DNA from: Bdellovibrionales bacterium | Lineage (GTDB): Bacteria; Bdellovibrionota; UBA1018; CAIMNF01 | Length of the DNA: 35,226 nucleotides | NCBI GenBank assembly: GCA_018969905.1 | Contig: JAGWXK010000018.1 | Coordinates: forward strand, 1-35,226 | Direction of reading: 5' to 3' | In this document: piece after piece, positions 1 through 8,589 of the stretch | How the letters are laid out: each line of letters begins with the position of its first letter | How positions within the stretch are numbered: position 1 is the stretch's first letter | Position numbers and translations under genes: made by a program | The notes under the pieces: model-generated | Databases searched by the model: none | Seen by the model: only the letters and a program-made list of their open reading frames with translations | Told to the model about the DNA's origin: nothing

Positions 1-186
1 CCAAATGCCAAAAACATGAATGATGCGCTTTCTCAAATGCAGGGCATGATGAGTGGAAAGGGTGGTATGCCGCCTAATCTTGGAGCGCTCATGGGTCAAA
101 TGAATCAACCGCAGATGCAGGCCCAAATGAAGGCGGCAATGGAGATGCTCTCCAAGATGCAGCAAAACGGTCCTCGCCGCCGTTAG
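1..186 (+). CDS. C-terminal tail of a methionine/glutamine-rich protein, possibly SRP protein Ffh (partial)
   Basis: Frame 1 is open from the window edge to a TAG at 184-186, giving 61 residues. They are very rich in Met, Gln, Gly and Asn and end in a basic Gly-Pro-Arg-Arg-Arg. Met-rich amphipathic segments with a glycine-rich, basic tail are typical of the end of the M domain of Ffh, the SRP54 GTPase that binds 4.5S RNA and signal peptides. The GTPase domain lies outside the window, so this identity is inference; another Met-rich protein is possible. The stop overlaps the stop of the convergent DTW gene by four bases. Confidence 0.45.
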   Translation, partial: PNAKNMNDALSQMQGMMSGKGGMPPNLGALMGQMNQPQMQAQMKAAMEMLSKMQQNGPRRR

Positions 187-797
187 GGTTTTCCTGCGGA
201 TCGTGCAGGCGTCTTGCGGAAGGCTTTCAGGCGACGGCCGAACTCGTCCTTTAGGCTTGTTTCAATTGCCGGATCCAAGCCAAGGAAGCCGAGGGTTTCT
301 GCTGCGGCCTCCAAGGTGGAGACACATTCGGGTCTTGGTTCCTTTCGAATGTTTCCATATAGCGATCGGGCTTTGGGGACGATGAAGATTCGTTGTATCC
401 TTGTGAGCCACGCGTTTCTCCACCAAAGGGTTTTTGCCTGGGCCCAGGTACCGTCCAGCAGAATCAAGCCTCCGATCCTTGGACTCTGAGGAGCTTCGAT
501 TGGTCCTCCTTTTTTATCCAAGTAATAGATCCCCGGGAGCGCTCCGGGATCCACCTCTGCGTTCGTTCTTGTGCCAAGGTAAAGTGTGCACCATGCTTTT
601 GTGCTTTGGAGATCCTTGATTGCTTCCACCTCATTCCAGCCCTTTAAGGCGTGCGAAAGATTCCTCCAGGAAAGGCCCACTTTGACAAAAGAAGGTTGAA
701 TCAGATCCGTAAGGATCCGCGCGGATGAAACCTCCTGGTCTTTTCGGGACGGCTCCTGGGGATGTTGAAGAATCAAAATGGGAACCGGAATTTTCAT
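183..797 (-). CDS. DTW-domain tRNA-uridine aminocarboxypropyltransferase (TapT/YfiP-like)
   Basis: This 204-residue protein carries the hallmark of the DTW family: Asp-Gly-Thr-Trp-Ala-Gln-Ala near residue 114, followed by an Arg-Lys-Glu-Pro-Arg-Pro and Ser-Thr-Leu-Glu-Ala segment near residues 151-163. DTW proteins transfer the 3-amino-3-carboxypropyl group of S-adenosylmethionine to uridine in tRNA (acp3U, position 47 in E. coli TapT). Length fits the bacterial family. The N-terminal cysteine cluster present in many YfiP proteins is not visible here. The ATG at 797 is the natural start, and only 63 bp separate it from the divergent gene at 861. Family assignment is firm; the exact tRNA position modified is not known. 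Confidence 0.8.
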   Translation of the reverse strand: MKIPVPILILQHPQEPSRKDQEVSSARILTDLIQPSFVKVGLSWRNLSHALKGWNEVEAIKDLQSTKAWCTLYLGTRTNAEVDPGALPGIYYLDKKGGPIEAPQSPRIGGLILLDGTWAQAKTLWWRNAWLTRIQRIFIVPKARSLYGNIRKEPRPECVSTLEAAAETLGFLGLDPAIETSLKDEFGRRLKAFRKTPARSAGKP

Positions 798-860
798 GGC
801 TCTTCTAGGAATACCGAAATCGTGCTTCTCAGTCCACTGCTGATCCGATAGGCTCGGGTC

Positions 861-1787
861 ATGAGCGCGGATCAGATTTTGGAGAGGTTCAACCTTGCAG
901 CCCCGTGGACCCGGTTTGACGAGTGGACGGGGATCTGGATTGAAACCACCACCCAGAGCACATGTGTGCTATTCGGGGAGGATCAGGATTCGGATTTCAA
1001 AATGCTTGTGCTTCGGGGGAATGATCCTTCTTTCCGGTTTCTTCAATACCGAAGCGGCGAGTGGATTCCGGAATTCGGTCTTGACTTCGCAACCACTGAT
1101 GGACTTCGGGTCAGCATCATCGAGGACGAGGTTGATTCTTATTTGAGTTGCAGACCGGGTCTACCTCCTGATGCACTGAGACTCGATGAAAAACAATTTC
1201 TATTCGAGGTTTTTGACGCCATCACGTACCTTGTGGGGCGTTTGGATGCCGATGAAGTGCCTGTGCTCGGGGAAACAGAGGATGACTGCTACCATCTCTG
1301 GAAAGTTGCAGGCACTTGGCGAGCGGAAGTGCGTGAGTTTCCAGAGGAACAGTTTCAGAAATTCCAGCCCATCGAGGTCCAGGAAGCGCGAATGAAGCGC
1401 ATCAGGGCCGCAGATCTTCCTCAGGAGGGAGTCTGGGAGGCGGCACCTTTTTTTCTTCCGGCGACCCGATTTCAAGGGAATCAGGAGGTTTTTGTCCAAT
1501 GCGCAGCCGTTGCGGAGCGCAATTCAGGTCTTTTGGGCCTGGTCACCCTCGAAGCCCACGCAAGTCCGGAGCAGGAAGTGGCTGAGGCTCTTCTTGGTTC
1601 CATCGAGCAGCAAAAGCGACTTCCGCAGTTTCTGGTCGTGAAAGATGAACGATTGGCGGAAAGGATTCTTCCGGTGGTTCAAAGTCTCGGAATTCAGCTC
1701 CGGATTCGAAGGCGTCTCCGTGAACTTGAGCTCATTCGGGAAGAAATGATCGAGGAATTTCCCGATGATGATGCAGACGAGGAGTGA
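861..1787 (+). CDS. Uncharacterised protein with a DUF6930-like C-terminal domain
   Basis: This 308-residue, acidic, soluble protein has no signal peptide or membrane segment. The C-terminal half (about residues 185-290) starts with Val-Trp-Glu-Ala-Ala-Pro-Phe-Phe-Leu-Pro. It continues with a strand pattern, a helix ending in Ile-Glu, and Val-Val-Lys-Asp-Glu-Arg-Leu-Ala before Leu-Gly-Ile-Gln-Leu. This resembles DUF6930, a domain of unknown function often fused to a DUF7309-like N-terminal domain. The N-terminal half is beta-rich with aromatic residues. The last residues are almost all Glu and Asp. The 3' end overlaps the convergent downstream gene by 56 bp. No biochemical role can be assigned from sequence; the domain match is from memory of family patterns. 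Confidence 0.7.
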   Translation: MSADQILERFNLAAPWTRFDEWTGIWIETTTQSTCVLFGEDQDSDFKMLVLRGNDPSFRFLQYRSGEWIPEFGLDFATTDGLRVSIIEDEVDSYLSCRPGLPPDALRLDEKQFLFEVFDAITYLVGRLDADEVPVLGETEDDCYHLWKVAGTWRAEVREFPEEQFQKFQPIEVQEARMKRIRAADLPQEGVWEAAPFFLPATRFQGNQEVFVQCAAVAERNSGLLGLVTLEAHASPEQEVAEALLGSIEQQKRLPQFLVVKDERLAERILPVVQSLGIQLRIRRRLRELELIREEMIEEFPDDDADEE

Positions 1788-2832
1788 GTGCATCGTTTTT
1801 CCTGCATAAACCGTACCCGTCCTGGGAACGGTAAAGAACACAACTCAGGTCCGTTCCCAGATGCGAGCAGAGGATTTCGAATGCGCGTTTTCGCGCACCC
1901 CCGAGTATGCCGGTACTGTTGATGCGGGGTTCATGCACAAAGCAGTTGTAGGAAAGCACTTCTCCAGAGGAATTGAACACCGTGATGCCATCCATCGACA
2001 TCATCTTTCGAATCAGTAGGCCGTAGGAGCTGAGCGAGAGGGTTGCGGCTTCGTCCCTGTATTTGACATAACGATGAATTGCGCAAACCAAACCAAAGTC
2101 TTTTTGCAATACCACTCCATCGCGAAGGAATTCGGGATATTTGCGTCCCAAGGGCACGACCGCGGAAAGGGTTCCATGTGTGATGGAAAGAAGATCGATG
2201 GCGATCCTATGATAGAACGATTCCATTTTGCGGCGAAGACTGTCAGGCGCATTCTCGGTCACCGAGGCAACCCACTGGGAGATGGTCAATGCAGGATTCT
2301 GGGTCATTTCAAGAATTCCGGATGAGTCAATGTAATGGTACCTTCCGCTGGAGTCGCGGATTTCAATCAGATTTTCGCCGATTTTTTGGGCTCCGAAAAT
2401 TCCCGCCTGGGCATTGGGCTCTGTCAGTGTTCGAAGTCTTTGAAAGCTCGACTCATGAAGAGGAAATCGGTCAGTCCGAAACACTCCGTACTCGAGTGTT
2501 TCGGAATCTTCCTGCACGACAATGAAGATTCCCCATTCATGTCCACTTCCGATTGGACCGCAAACCTTTAACAAGGTCTTGATCGTGCTTGCAAAGATGG
2601 GTCCTTTTCCGATGGGAATTGCATCGTTCCCCTTGATCGATACCAGGAGCGTTGGCAGATCGTGGCTCACAAAAACCAGGGGCGCATTCTTCACGCCCTC
2701 TTCCTGATAGCCGCTCAAGCCGGCGATGACTTCGGCAAGAATGTTCGCAATCCTTTCGGGAGAGCGAAAAGATTTGCTGTATTCCCGGGTCAGGATTTCA
2801 AGCGTTGGCCGGAAAGATAAAACTCGATTCAT
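1732..2832 (-). CDS. Protein with a degenerate diadenylate cyclase (DisA_N/DAC)-like C-terminal domain
   Basis: This 366-residue protein has no signal peptide. Its C-terminal third follows the order of a DAC domain: a helix ending Leu-Leu-Ile-Arg-Lys-Met, then Asp-Gly-Ile (residues 281-283, DGA in active enzymes), a beta hairpin, then Gly-Gly-Ala-Arg-Lys-Arg-Ala (311-317, RHR motif normally) and a strand before Asp-Gly-Tyr-Gly. DAC domains make c-di-AMP from two ATP. The Ala of DGA and the His of RHR are both replaced, so activity is doubtful. The N-terminal 230 residues resemble the sensor-type regions found ahead of some DAC domains. The start lacks a clear Shine-Dalgarno, and the 3' end overlaps the convergent gene at 861-1787. 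Assignment rests on motif order only. Confidence 0.6.
   Translation of the reverse strand: MNRVLSFRPTLEILTREYSKSFRSPERIANILAEVIAGLSGYQEEGVKNAPLVFVSHDLPTLLVSIKGNDAIPIGKGPIFASTIKTLLKVCGPIGSGHEWGIFIVVQEDSETLEYGVFRTDRFPLHESSFQRLRTLTEPNAQAGIFGAQKIGENLIEIRDSSGRYHYIDSSGILEMTQNPALTISQWVASVTENAPDSLRRKMESFYHRIAIDLLSITHGTLSAVVPLGRKYPEFLRDGVVLQKDFGLVCAIHRYVKYRDEAATLSLSSYGLLIRKMMSMDGITVFNSSGEVLSYNCFVHEPRINSTGILGGARKRAFEILCSHLGTDLSCVLYRSQDGYGLCRKNDALTPRLHHHREIPRSFLPE
1822..1860. repeat. 10-bp perfect inverted repeat between convergent genes
   Basis: CTGGGAACGG (1822-1831) and CCGTTCCCAG (1851-1860) are perfect reverse complements separated by 19 bases. The repeat lies 35 bp after the stop of the plus-strand gene and inside the 3' part of the minus-strand gene. 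No T-run follows on either strand, so a classic intrinsic terminator is not supported. A transcription roadblock, an operator or a chance palindrome are all possible. Confidence 0.4.
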
Positions 2833-3021
2833 GCGGGTACATGAATAAGGGCTTCCAGTCTTTAGGAAAAGTCCCGGTGCAACAGAAAGGGGGGCTGGCG
2901 GGGCCTGGGGAGTTGGATTTGCTTTTGATTCTATGAGTTTTTCTTCTGCCGGCTGTTTTGAATGCGCTGCGCCGGAATGGATCTACGACGTGCGGGGTTC
3001 GGGAAGAGATGAGGTGAATTT

Positions 3022-3097
3022 TGGTGGAGATGCACGGATTCGAACCGAGGACCTTTTCCATGCCATGGAAACGCTCTACCAACTGAGCTACATCCCC
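3022..3097 (-). tRNA. tRNA-Ala (anticodon GGC)
   Basis: On the minus strand the 76-nt cloverleaf is complete: acceptor GGGGATG pairs with CATCTCC and includes the G3-U70 wobble that is the main alanine identity element. The D arm GCTC/GAGC, anticodon stem TTTCC/GGAAA with loop ATGGCAT (anticodon GGC), T loop TTCGAAT and encoded CCA are all present. The T stem has one U50-U64 mismatch. The gene stands alone between two protein genes; about 190 bp of apparently non-coding sequence lies between it and the DAC-like gene downstream. Confidence 0.96.
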
Positions 3098-3239
3098 ACT
3101 GTTGAAAGAGGCACACAAGATAAACCCAGATCAGGTCATTTGGCCAGAGTTTTCTTTGGTAAAGGCGGATGACATGGCCGAAAAAAGATGAGTTCAACAT
3201 TTTTTAACCCCTTGAATCACTTCAGTTTTACTTTCTACA

Positions 3240-3262
3240 TGCCCTTTGCTTAGGATAGGGCA
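3240..3262 (+). promoter_or_regulatory. Small hairpin overlapping the ribosome-binding region of the LPP20-type gene
   Basis: TGCCCT (3240-3245) pairs with AGGGCA (3257-3262) around an 11-base loop, ending one base before the ATG at 3264. The only purine-rich ribosome-binding stretch (AGGATAGGG) lies in the loop and 3' arm, so folding could mask initiation. This is a structural observation; no regulator is implied. Confidence 0.25.
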
Positions 3263-3263
3263 C

Positions 3264-4283
3264 ATGAAGTCCTCTCCTCTGATCTTGGGTTTATCCATTC
3301 TGTTGAGTTCTTGTGCTTCCGCTCCATCTGGAAGTGCGGAGGACTCAACTCCTGAATGGGTCCGTCATCCGGAACGCCGGTTTTCTTCGGAACGGTATTT
3401 GAGTGCGGTTGGGGTGGGCGTGGATCGTGAATCCGCAATTCGTGATGCAAAAAAGAACATGGCGGAGAGTTTTCTTGTAAAGGTGAAGAGCGCAACTTCA
3501 AGCGAGAGCGAATCCAAGATGTCCAGAGATACCGGCGGAGGGCTTCAGGGGCGCTCTGATGAGAGTCTGAAAAAAGAGGTGAGTTTTGAATCCGTAGCTC
3601 GTCTTCGTGGTGCGGAGGTGAAGGAGGTAGTCACGGTGGGACGAGAGTCATTCGCACTGATTGCCCTGGATCGATTGGCCGCAAGATCCGGTCTACTTCT
3701 GGATGCAAACCGGATCAAGGCGAAGCTTGAGGCGGAACTTGGCTCTCTTGATGAAGCCTATTCTGCAGCAGGATTCCAGGAGGCTAAAAAAGACCTCGAA
3801 TTGCTTCGTGAACTTGGGTCCGAGGCTGCTGTGCTTGGAATGGGGGCCATCTTGCAAATCGATCCGCTTGAGAATCGATTTGCAAGGATGGAGTCTTCCT
3901 TACGTGTGCGGAATCGTAAACTTCGCTTCCATGTGAGTACTCTGAAGGGAGATGAGCGGTTTGCAAGAAATCTTGAAATCTGCATCCAGGAGCAGGGAGG
4001 GACGATCTTGAGCCCGGATGCTCCATCGGATGGTGCAGGACGGATTGCGGTCTCTGTATTTGAACAGCCGCAGCATCTGGAAGTCGCAGGATGGGTGAAA
4101 ATCAGGTTCGAGGTTTCCGCAAGTTTGGTCCGTGCAGATGGGAAAAGCATTCGCATCAGCGAGAGCCGCACCGAGACTGCACGAAGCAAGGAAGCTGTTA
4201 TGGAAGCGGTTTCCGATGTGATCTCCAAGAGTATTTGTGAACAAGCCTGGAGTCGTCTGGGCGAGTTGAAAGAGGAAAGGTGA
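3264..4283 (+). CDS. LPP20-family-like lipoprotein
   Basis: An in-frame TTG exists at 3246, but the ATG at 3264 places a lipoprotein signal right at the N terminus: Lys, a hydrophobic run, and lipobox Leu-Ser-Ser-Cys near residues 14-17. The mature part begins with a Ser-rich linker, then Pro-Glu-Trp-Val-Arg-His-Pro and a Tyr-Leu-Ser-Ala-Val-Gly-Val-Gly segment. A helical Ala-rich stretch with Asp-Ala-Lys-Lys-Asn-Met-Ala-Glu follows, the pattern of LPP20-type domains. It is 339 residues long and begins a four-gene lipoprotein operon that includes an LpoB homologue. It probably sits on the outer membrane and may take part in the same complex, but its role is unknown. Confidence 0.75.
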   Translation: MKSSPLILGLSILLSSCASAPSGSAEDSTPEWVRHPERRFSSERYLSAVGVGVDRESAIRDAKKNMAESFLVKVKSATSSESESKMSRDTGGGLQGRSDESLKKEVSFESVARLRGAEVKEVVTVGRESFALIALDRLAARSGLLLDANRIKAKLEAELGSLDEAYSAAGFQEAKKDLELLRELGSEAAVLGMGAILQIDPLENRFARMESSLRVRNRKLRFHVSTLKGDERFARNLEICIQEQGGTILSPDAPSDGAGRIAVSVFEQPQHLEVAGWVKIRFEVSASLVRADGKSIRISESRTETARSKEAVMEAVSDVISKSICEQAWSRLGELKEER

Positions 4284-4287
4284 AAAA

Positions 4288-4941
4288 ATGAAAAAAACAC
4301 TGATGATGATGGCAGGAGGAATTCTTTTGAATGCGTGCGGGGGAGCGCCGGTGCGGGAGGTTACCATCGAAGCCCCTCGCTTCAAGGTGACAGATGCGGC
4401 ACCCGGCGGGCGCGAGGCCTGGCTCGATAGTCCGAATTTTTATGCCAAAAAAGAGGGACTCGATGTGGAGAGTTATTTTTTTTACACAGGTGACTCCCAA
4501 AGTGCCGACAAGCGGATGGCCTGCGACAAGGCCTCTGCCGATGCGCTGGATGATATCGCAAAACAGGTGAGTACTTTTGTTGACAGCGCAATCGCGCGAG
4601 CGACAACGGATTCAACCGGCTCCGATTCAAACGGGTCTTCGGTGGTTTCTGCAAGTCAAACCGAGTCCTCCAAACTTTCGTCTCAGCTTTCCAAAACTCT
4701 TGTGAGTGGAGTGGAGAAAAGCAAGCAGTATTGGGAACAACGTGATTACTCCGAAACAGGCGGAGCAAAGTCGGTCTTCTATTGCTGGGTGCTTGCCAAG
4801 GTTTCAAAAAAGCAGGTAGATGATTTGATTTTGAAAGCCCAGAACTTTCGTTTCAAGAATGATCCATCGCTTCGAGCAAAGTCAGAGGGAAAACTGCAGG
4901 ATATTGAGAAACAGTTTGATCGTTACATGGAGTCCCGCTAA
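4288..4941 (+). CDS. Lipoprotein of the LpoB/LPP20 cluster
   Basis: This 217-residue protein has a lipoprotein signal (Met-Lys-Lys, hydrophobic core, lipobox Leu-Asn-Ala-Cys ending at residue 17). After a linker it carries Trp-Leu-Asp-Ser-Pro-Asn-Phe and a Phe-Phe-Tyr-Thr-Gly-Asp-Ser segment, then an Ala-rich helix and a Ser/Thr-rich low-complexity region near residues 105-135. It resembles the preceding gene in plan and may be a divergent LPP20-like relative. It starts four bases after the upstream stop, with AGAGGAAAGG as ribosome-binding site, and is followed 15 bp later by lpoB. Specific function unknown. Confidence 0.7.
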   Translation: MKKTLMMMAGGILLNACGGAPVREVTIEAPRFKVTDAAPGGREAWLDSPNFYAKKEGLDVESYFFYTGDSQSADKRMACDKASADALDDIAKQVSTFVDSAIARATTDSTGSDSNGSSVVSASQTESSKLSSQLSKTLVSGVEKSKQYWEQRDYSETGGAKSVFYCWVLAKVSKKQVDDLILKAQNFRFKNDPSLRAKSEGKLQDIEKQFDRYMESR

Positions 4942-4956
4942 GGAAGGAGATATTGG

Positions 4957-5571
4957 ATGAATACCATTAAAGTATTGGCAGTATTGGCCGGTTTGGTTGC
5001 GTTTTCCGGATGCTCCTCTTTCAAGGCGCAGAGGGTGGATGAGGCGAAAGCTGACGAGAAAGCGATGGAAATCACTGACAACTGGGTTGATGGAGATACG
5101 ATCCGGGTCATCTCGGGTTCCATGAAGCAGGTGTATGCTCACAAAAGATTTCAGGAATTCAAGGCGCGTTTTTCCGCGAAACGAATCAAGGTCTTTGTGG
5201 GTGAAATCCGAAACAACACCTCCGAATCGTATTTTCCCGTAAAGGATCTAGAGGATGCGCTCCTTGAACAGATGTCCAATTCAGATGAGTTTACCTTGAT
5301 TGATGCATCCAGGAGGGATTCCCTTTTGAAGGAAATCACCTACCAAAATGACGGGATGGTCGATTCTGCCCAGGCCAAGAAGGTGGGGCGGCAGTCGGGG
5401 GCTGATGTGATGATTTTCGGGGACATCAACATGAAGCCTGAGACCCGCGACGGGAAAACCATCAAGACCTACACGGTGAATCTCCGGTTGACCGAGATTC
5501 AATCCTCAGAGGAGATTTGCAGGACGAGGGAGAAGATCAACAAATACAGTGAGGGTGGAGCGAAGTGGTAG
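4957..5571 (+). CDS. lpoB: Penicillin-binding protein activator, LpoB family
   Basis: This 204-residue lipoprotein has lipobox Phe-Ser-Gly-Cys and a following Ser-Ser. The mature domain has the LpoB/TolB-like strand Ile-Lys-Val-Phe-Val-Gly-Glu-Ile-Arg-Asn-Asn-Thr. It then has an Asp-Leu-Glu-Asp-Ala-Leu-Leu-Glu-Gln helix, an Asp-Ala-Ser-Arg-Arg-Asp segment and Gly-Ala-Asp-Val-Met-Ile-Phe-Gly-Asp-Ile. In E. coli LpoB reaches through the peptidoglycan to activate PBP1b; other phyla use the same fold with different partners. AAGGAGA precedes the ATG. Its neighbours are lipoproteins of the same conserved cluster. The family is clear; the PBP partner is not in this window. Confidence 0.82.
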   Translation: MNTIKVLAVLAGLVAFSGCSSFKAQRVDEAKADEKAMEITDNWVDGDTIRVISGSMKQVYAHKRFQEFKARFSAKRIKVFVGEIRNNTSESYFPVKDLEDALLEQMSNSDEFTLIDASRRDSLLKEITYQNDGMVDSAQAKKVGRQSGADVMIFGDINMKPETRDGKTIKTYTVNLRLTEIQSSEEICRTREKINKYSEGGAKW

Positions 5572-7205
5572 GAAGCCCTGGAGAAAAACCCAGGGCCCTG
5601 TCTCTCCTTTTGTTCGGATTCAGGTCCACCATTTTCATTCTCGGAGCAAGCGGGCTCGGGGCGTGTGCCACGGGAGATCATGCCAAACTCAAATCGGGTA
5701 GAGAACATTTTTCCCGAGGGGAGTTTCAGCGGGCAGAGGCCGAACTATACGCTCCAGCGGTTCTAGATCAAAAAAAGAGTCGACTTCAGCATTATTTGTG
5801 GCTTTCCTCGTGTGCGATCAGTGAGGGAGTCTATGAAAAGGCATTGTTTTATCTCGGGCGCTCCCGGGAGCTCGCAATCGAGCTTAGGTCCGATCGGGGC
5901 GGCTTTGAGTGGCTCTCATCAGAATACAAAAGCAACCCAGTGGAGTATTCCTATCTCCATTTTTTTCTGGTGGTGTCCAATCTCATGCTTGCCGAGGAGG
6001 GCTCGACTCCTGCCTGGTCGATTCCGGAATTGATGATGAGTGACGGGACGCTCTTGACCCCGGCCCAGAGTTTTCCCTCCAGGAAGTTCACCCCAAAAGA
6101 GGTTGCGGATTTCAGAGTCAAGGCGCGGGCGGAGTTGAAGGCTTGGGATCAGTTTCTTGTGCTTTTGAAAAAGACTTATCCGGATCATCCATTTTACAAG
6201 GAAGATCTGCTTGCGAGAATTCTCGGGAGTTTTGTTCTCGGAGGTTCCGGCGGACGGGAAGAGCGTCGCACCGCTGAGCTCCTCGGATCGCAGGCGTTGG
6301 AAATACTAAATTCAGGCACGAGTCCTTTATCTCTCGAAAAAAGAGCTGAGGCGCTGCGGGATTTGGCAAGGCACTTGATGAGGCGGGCGGCTGATCCTCC
6401 TTCCCGGAATCCTGAGGGGTTTGTCGTGGTGGAGTCCGGGATCATCCCCGAATTGAAGACGAAAAAGGTGGTGGTCGGTCTCAGTACGATCTTCGAGAAG
6501 ATCGAGGACCCGGTATTGCGCTTTCAATTGGAGAGGATTGGACTCGAGGTGCTGTTCCAATTTGCGCCCGAGTTCGGGTTGGTGGCCTTTTCCGGCGCCC
6601 TAGCCGGAGCTGTGGTAGGAGGTTCTGATGATCCTCCGAAATCCATCACTGGTGCCATTGATCGGAGTTTCGGTTTCGAGATTTCTTTTCCGAATCTAGG
6701 CCCCCCGGTCCCGGACTTGCCTGAGCCAAGACTGGTGCTCCAATCCTCCGAAGGAAATGTCACGGAATTTTCCTTGAAAACGGTGAGTCCACTGCGCGAG
6801 ATTTATTCCAGGGAGCTTGAATTGAGACAGGAGCGCGAGTGGATTTCAAAATCGGTCAGCATCGGACTCCAGTATCTTTCGATTCTTCTGCCTGCGGTTT
6901 CGGCCTATCGGGATGCCGTAAGAGAGGGGAATCTTTTTAAGAAGCTTGGGATACTTGCCGGATTTTTTCTTGCGAAAAAAGCGATTGATCGAGCAAATGC
7001 CCCCGATCTTCGGTCCTGGAGCCTTCTGCCGGAAATCATTTATGGAGGAATGGTGCAGGTGTCTCCGGGAACGTATTCGGCTACGTTGGTGTTTTCGGAG
7101 GGCACCGCTGAAAAACGCCACTCTTTGGGGGCGGTTACGATTCACCCGAAGGCTCCGTTTTTCCTGCATCGAAGAGTTTTTGATTCGTCACCCCGGGGCT
7201 TGTAA
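5565..7205 (+). CDS. Large lipoprotein, COG3014-like, of the LpoB cluster
   Basis: A GTG at 5565 overlaps the lpoB stop by seven bases and has GAGGGTGGAG upstream. No internal ATG lies before the signal sequence, so GTG is the likely start. A long signal ends in Leu-Gly-Ala-Cys near residue 34. The mature part opens with a TPR-like region ([10 protein letters not shown] and later Ala-Leu-Phe-Tyr-Leu-Gly-Arg-Ser). A middle region contains an Ala/Gly-rich hydrophobic stretch near residues 340-355, and a beta-rich end follows. Size, TPR start and position beside LPP20 and LpoB genes match COG3014-type proteins. Function unknown; a scaffold role at the outer membrane is inference. Confidence 0.65.
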   Translation: MVGSPGEKPRALSLLLFGFRSTIFILGASGLGACATGDHAKLKSGREHFSRGEFQRAEAELYAPAVLDQKKSRLQHYLWLSSCAISEGVYEKALFYLGRSRELAIELRSDRGGFEWLSSEYKSNPVEYSYLHFFLVVSNLMLAEEGSTPAWSIPELMMSDGTLLTPAQSFPSRKFTPKEVADFRVKARAELKAWDQFLVLLKKTYPDHPFYKEDLLARILGSFVLGGSGGREERRTAELLGSQALEILNSGTSPLSLEKRAEALRDLARHLMRRAADPPSRNPEGFVVVESGIIPELKTKKVVVGLSTIFEKIEDPVLRFQLERIGLEVLFQFAPEFGLVAFSGALAGAVVGGSDDPPKSITGAIDRSFGFEISFPNLGPPVPDLPEPRLVLQSSEGNVTEFSLKTVSPLREIYSRELELRQEREWISKSVSIGLQYLSILLPAVSAYRDAVREGNLFKKLGILAGFFLAKKAIDRANAPDLRSWSLLPEIIYGGMVQVSPGTYSATLVFSEGTAEKRHSLGAVTIHPKAPFFLHRRVFDSSPRGL

Positions 7206-7254
7206 AAACACCATCGGTCTGACACAATCCACCGGTCATCAAGGAGAGGCATTC

Positions 7255-8589
7255 ATGGTTAAGATTGAAAAAGTGGTTGCGCGTGAGGTTCTGGATTCCC
7301 GGGGATTTCCCACAGTCGAAGTAGAACTTTTTTCAGGTGACATGAGGGCCTCCGCCATTGTTCCCTCTGGTGCTTCCACCGGCGAGGGAGAAGCATTGGA
7401 ACTGCGTGACGGAGATCCATCGCGTTTTGCGGGAAAAGGGGTCTTGAAGGCGGTACAAAATGTCGAGCGAGAAATTGCCCCGGCAATCAACGGTAAAGAG
7501 TTTTTGCGACAGTCCGTGTTTGATGATCTTTTGAGAAATCTCGACGGAACCCCCAACAAGGCAAAACTTGGGGCGAATGCGATTTTGCCGGTGAGCATGG
7601 CGTTCGCAAGACTGCAGTCCATGATCCACTCAAAACAGGGTTTCTCCGCGCTTGCGCTCACGGAGAATATTTCCGGGGTTTTTGGAAGCCAAGGCATGAC
7701 TCTTCCAGTCCCCCTCATGAATGTCTTCAACGGAGGTAAACACGCTGACAACGGGATTGCGATTCAGGAATTCATGATCGTACCCACAGGGTTCAATCGT
7801 TTTTCCGATTCTCTTCGTGCGGGAGTTGAGATTTTCCACTCCTTGAAAAAGATTCTAACAAAAAAAGGTTTGACCACTGCAGTGGGTGACGAGGGCGGAT
7901 TTGCTCCCCGTATTTCTTCAGAAGATGAGGCGGGTCCCGGTTCTCATGAAAAGGTACTGACCCTCCTTTTGGATGCCATTGAGACTGCCGGCTACCGGGC
8001 TGGCGAAGATGTATTTCTTGCCCTGGATTGCGCTTCCAGTGAGTTTTCAAAAAAGACCGGAGCAGGGGTCAGCTATCAGTTCGAGGGCTCTTCTCGAAGC
8101 TCGGCGGAAATGACACAGATTTATGAAAAGTGGATTTCCCAGTACCCGATTCTTTCCATTGAGGATGGACTCGCAGAGCATGATTGGGAGGGTTGGAGGA
8201 TCCTTACCCAAAGAATTGGAAAACAGGTGCAGCTTGTGGGGGATGATCTGTTTGTGACGAATCCAGAGTTTCTTAAAAAAGGCATTGAAAGAGGAGTGGC
8301 AAACTCCATTCTGGTCAAGCTCAATCAGATCGGAACCCTGACAGAGACTCTTGAGGCGATGAAAATGGCTCATCTTTCAGGATACACCACCATCATCTCT
8401 CATAGAAGCGGTGAGAGTGAGGATTGTTTCATTGCGGATCTCGCGGTCGCGACGGATGCGGGGCAAATCAAAACCGGATCGGCATCCCGTTCGGACCGCC
8501 TCGCAAAATACAATCAGCTTTTAAGGCTTGAACAAGCCCTGGGGTCCCGTGCTAGATTCAAAGGGAAGGGGTCATTTCCGGCACGGTGA
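7255..8589 (+). CDS. eno: Enolase
   Basis: Converts 2-phosphoglycerate to phosphoenolpyruvate in glycolysis; it also often joins the RNA degradosome. The 444-residue product has all family landmarks: [11 protein letters not shown] near the N terminus, the Ser-Gly-Ala-Ser-Thr flexible loop, Asn-Gly-Gly-Lys-His-Ala-Asp, Gly-Asp-Glu-Gly-Gly-Phe-Ala-Pro, Ser-Ile-Glu-Asp-Gly-Leu, Gly-Asp-Asp-Leu-Phe-Val-Thr, Leu-Asn-Gln-Ile-Gly-Thr and Ser-His-Arg-Ser-Gly-Glu. The ATG at 7255 has AAGGAGAGG nine bases upstream. The open frame extends to 6946 inside the preceding gene, but that extension is not conserved enolase. The stop overlaps the ftsB-like GTG. Confidence 0.97.
   Translation: MVKIEKVVAREVLDSRGFPTVEVELFSGDMRASAIVPSGASTGEGEALELRDGDPSRFAGKGVLKAVQNVEREIAPAINGKEFLRQSVFDDLLRNLDGTPNKAKLGANAILPVSMAFARLQSMIHSKQGFSALALTENISGVFGSQGMTLPVPLMNVFNGGKHADNGIAIQEFMIVPTGFNRFSDSLRAGVEIFHSLKKILTKKGLTTAVGDEGGFAPRISSEDEAGPGSHEKVLTLLLDAIETAGYRAGEDVFLALDCASSEFSKKTGAGVSYQFEGSSRSSAEMTQIYEKWISQYPILSIEDGLAEHDWEGWRILTQRIGKQVQLVGDDLFVTNPEFLKKGIERGVANSILVKLNQIGTLTETLEAMKMAHLSGYTTIISHRSGESEDCFIADLAVATDAGQIKTGSASRSDRLAKYNQLLRLEQALGSRARFKGKGSFPAR

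Noticed and set aside
2798-3200. Open frames on both strands covering tRNA-Ala
   Set aside because: They translate the tRNA and its flanks in several frames. The cloverleaf explains the conservation, and no coding signal is seen.
3758-4500. Long minus-strand frames (100-180 codons) opposite the lipoprotein operon
   Set aside because: These are shadows of two well-supported lipoprotein genes with signal peptides on the plus strand.
6946-7254. N-terminal 103-residue extension of enolase
   Set aside because: It overlaps the upstream lipoprotein gene and has no enolase homology. The ATG at 7255 has a strong ribosome-binding site.
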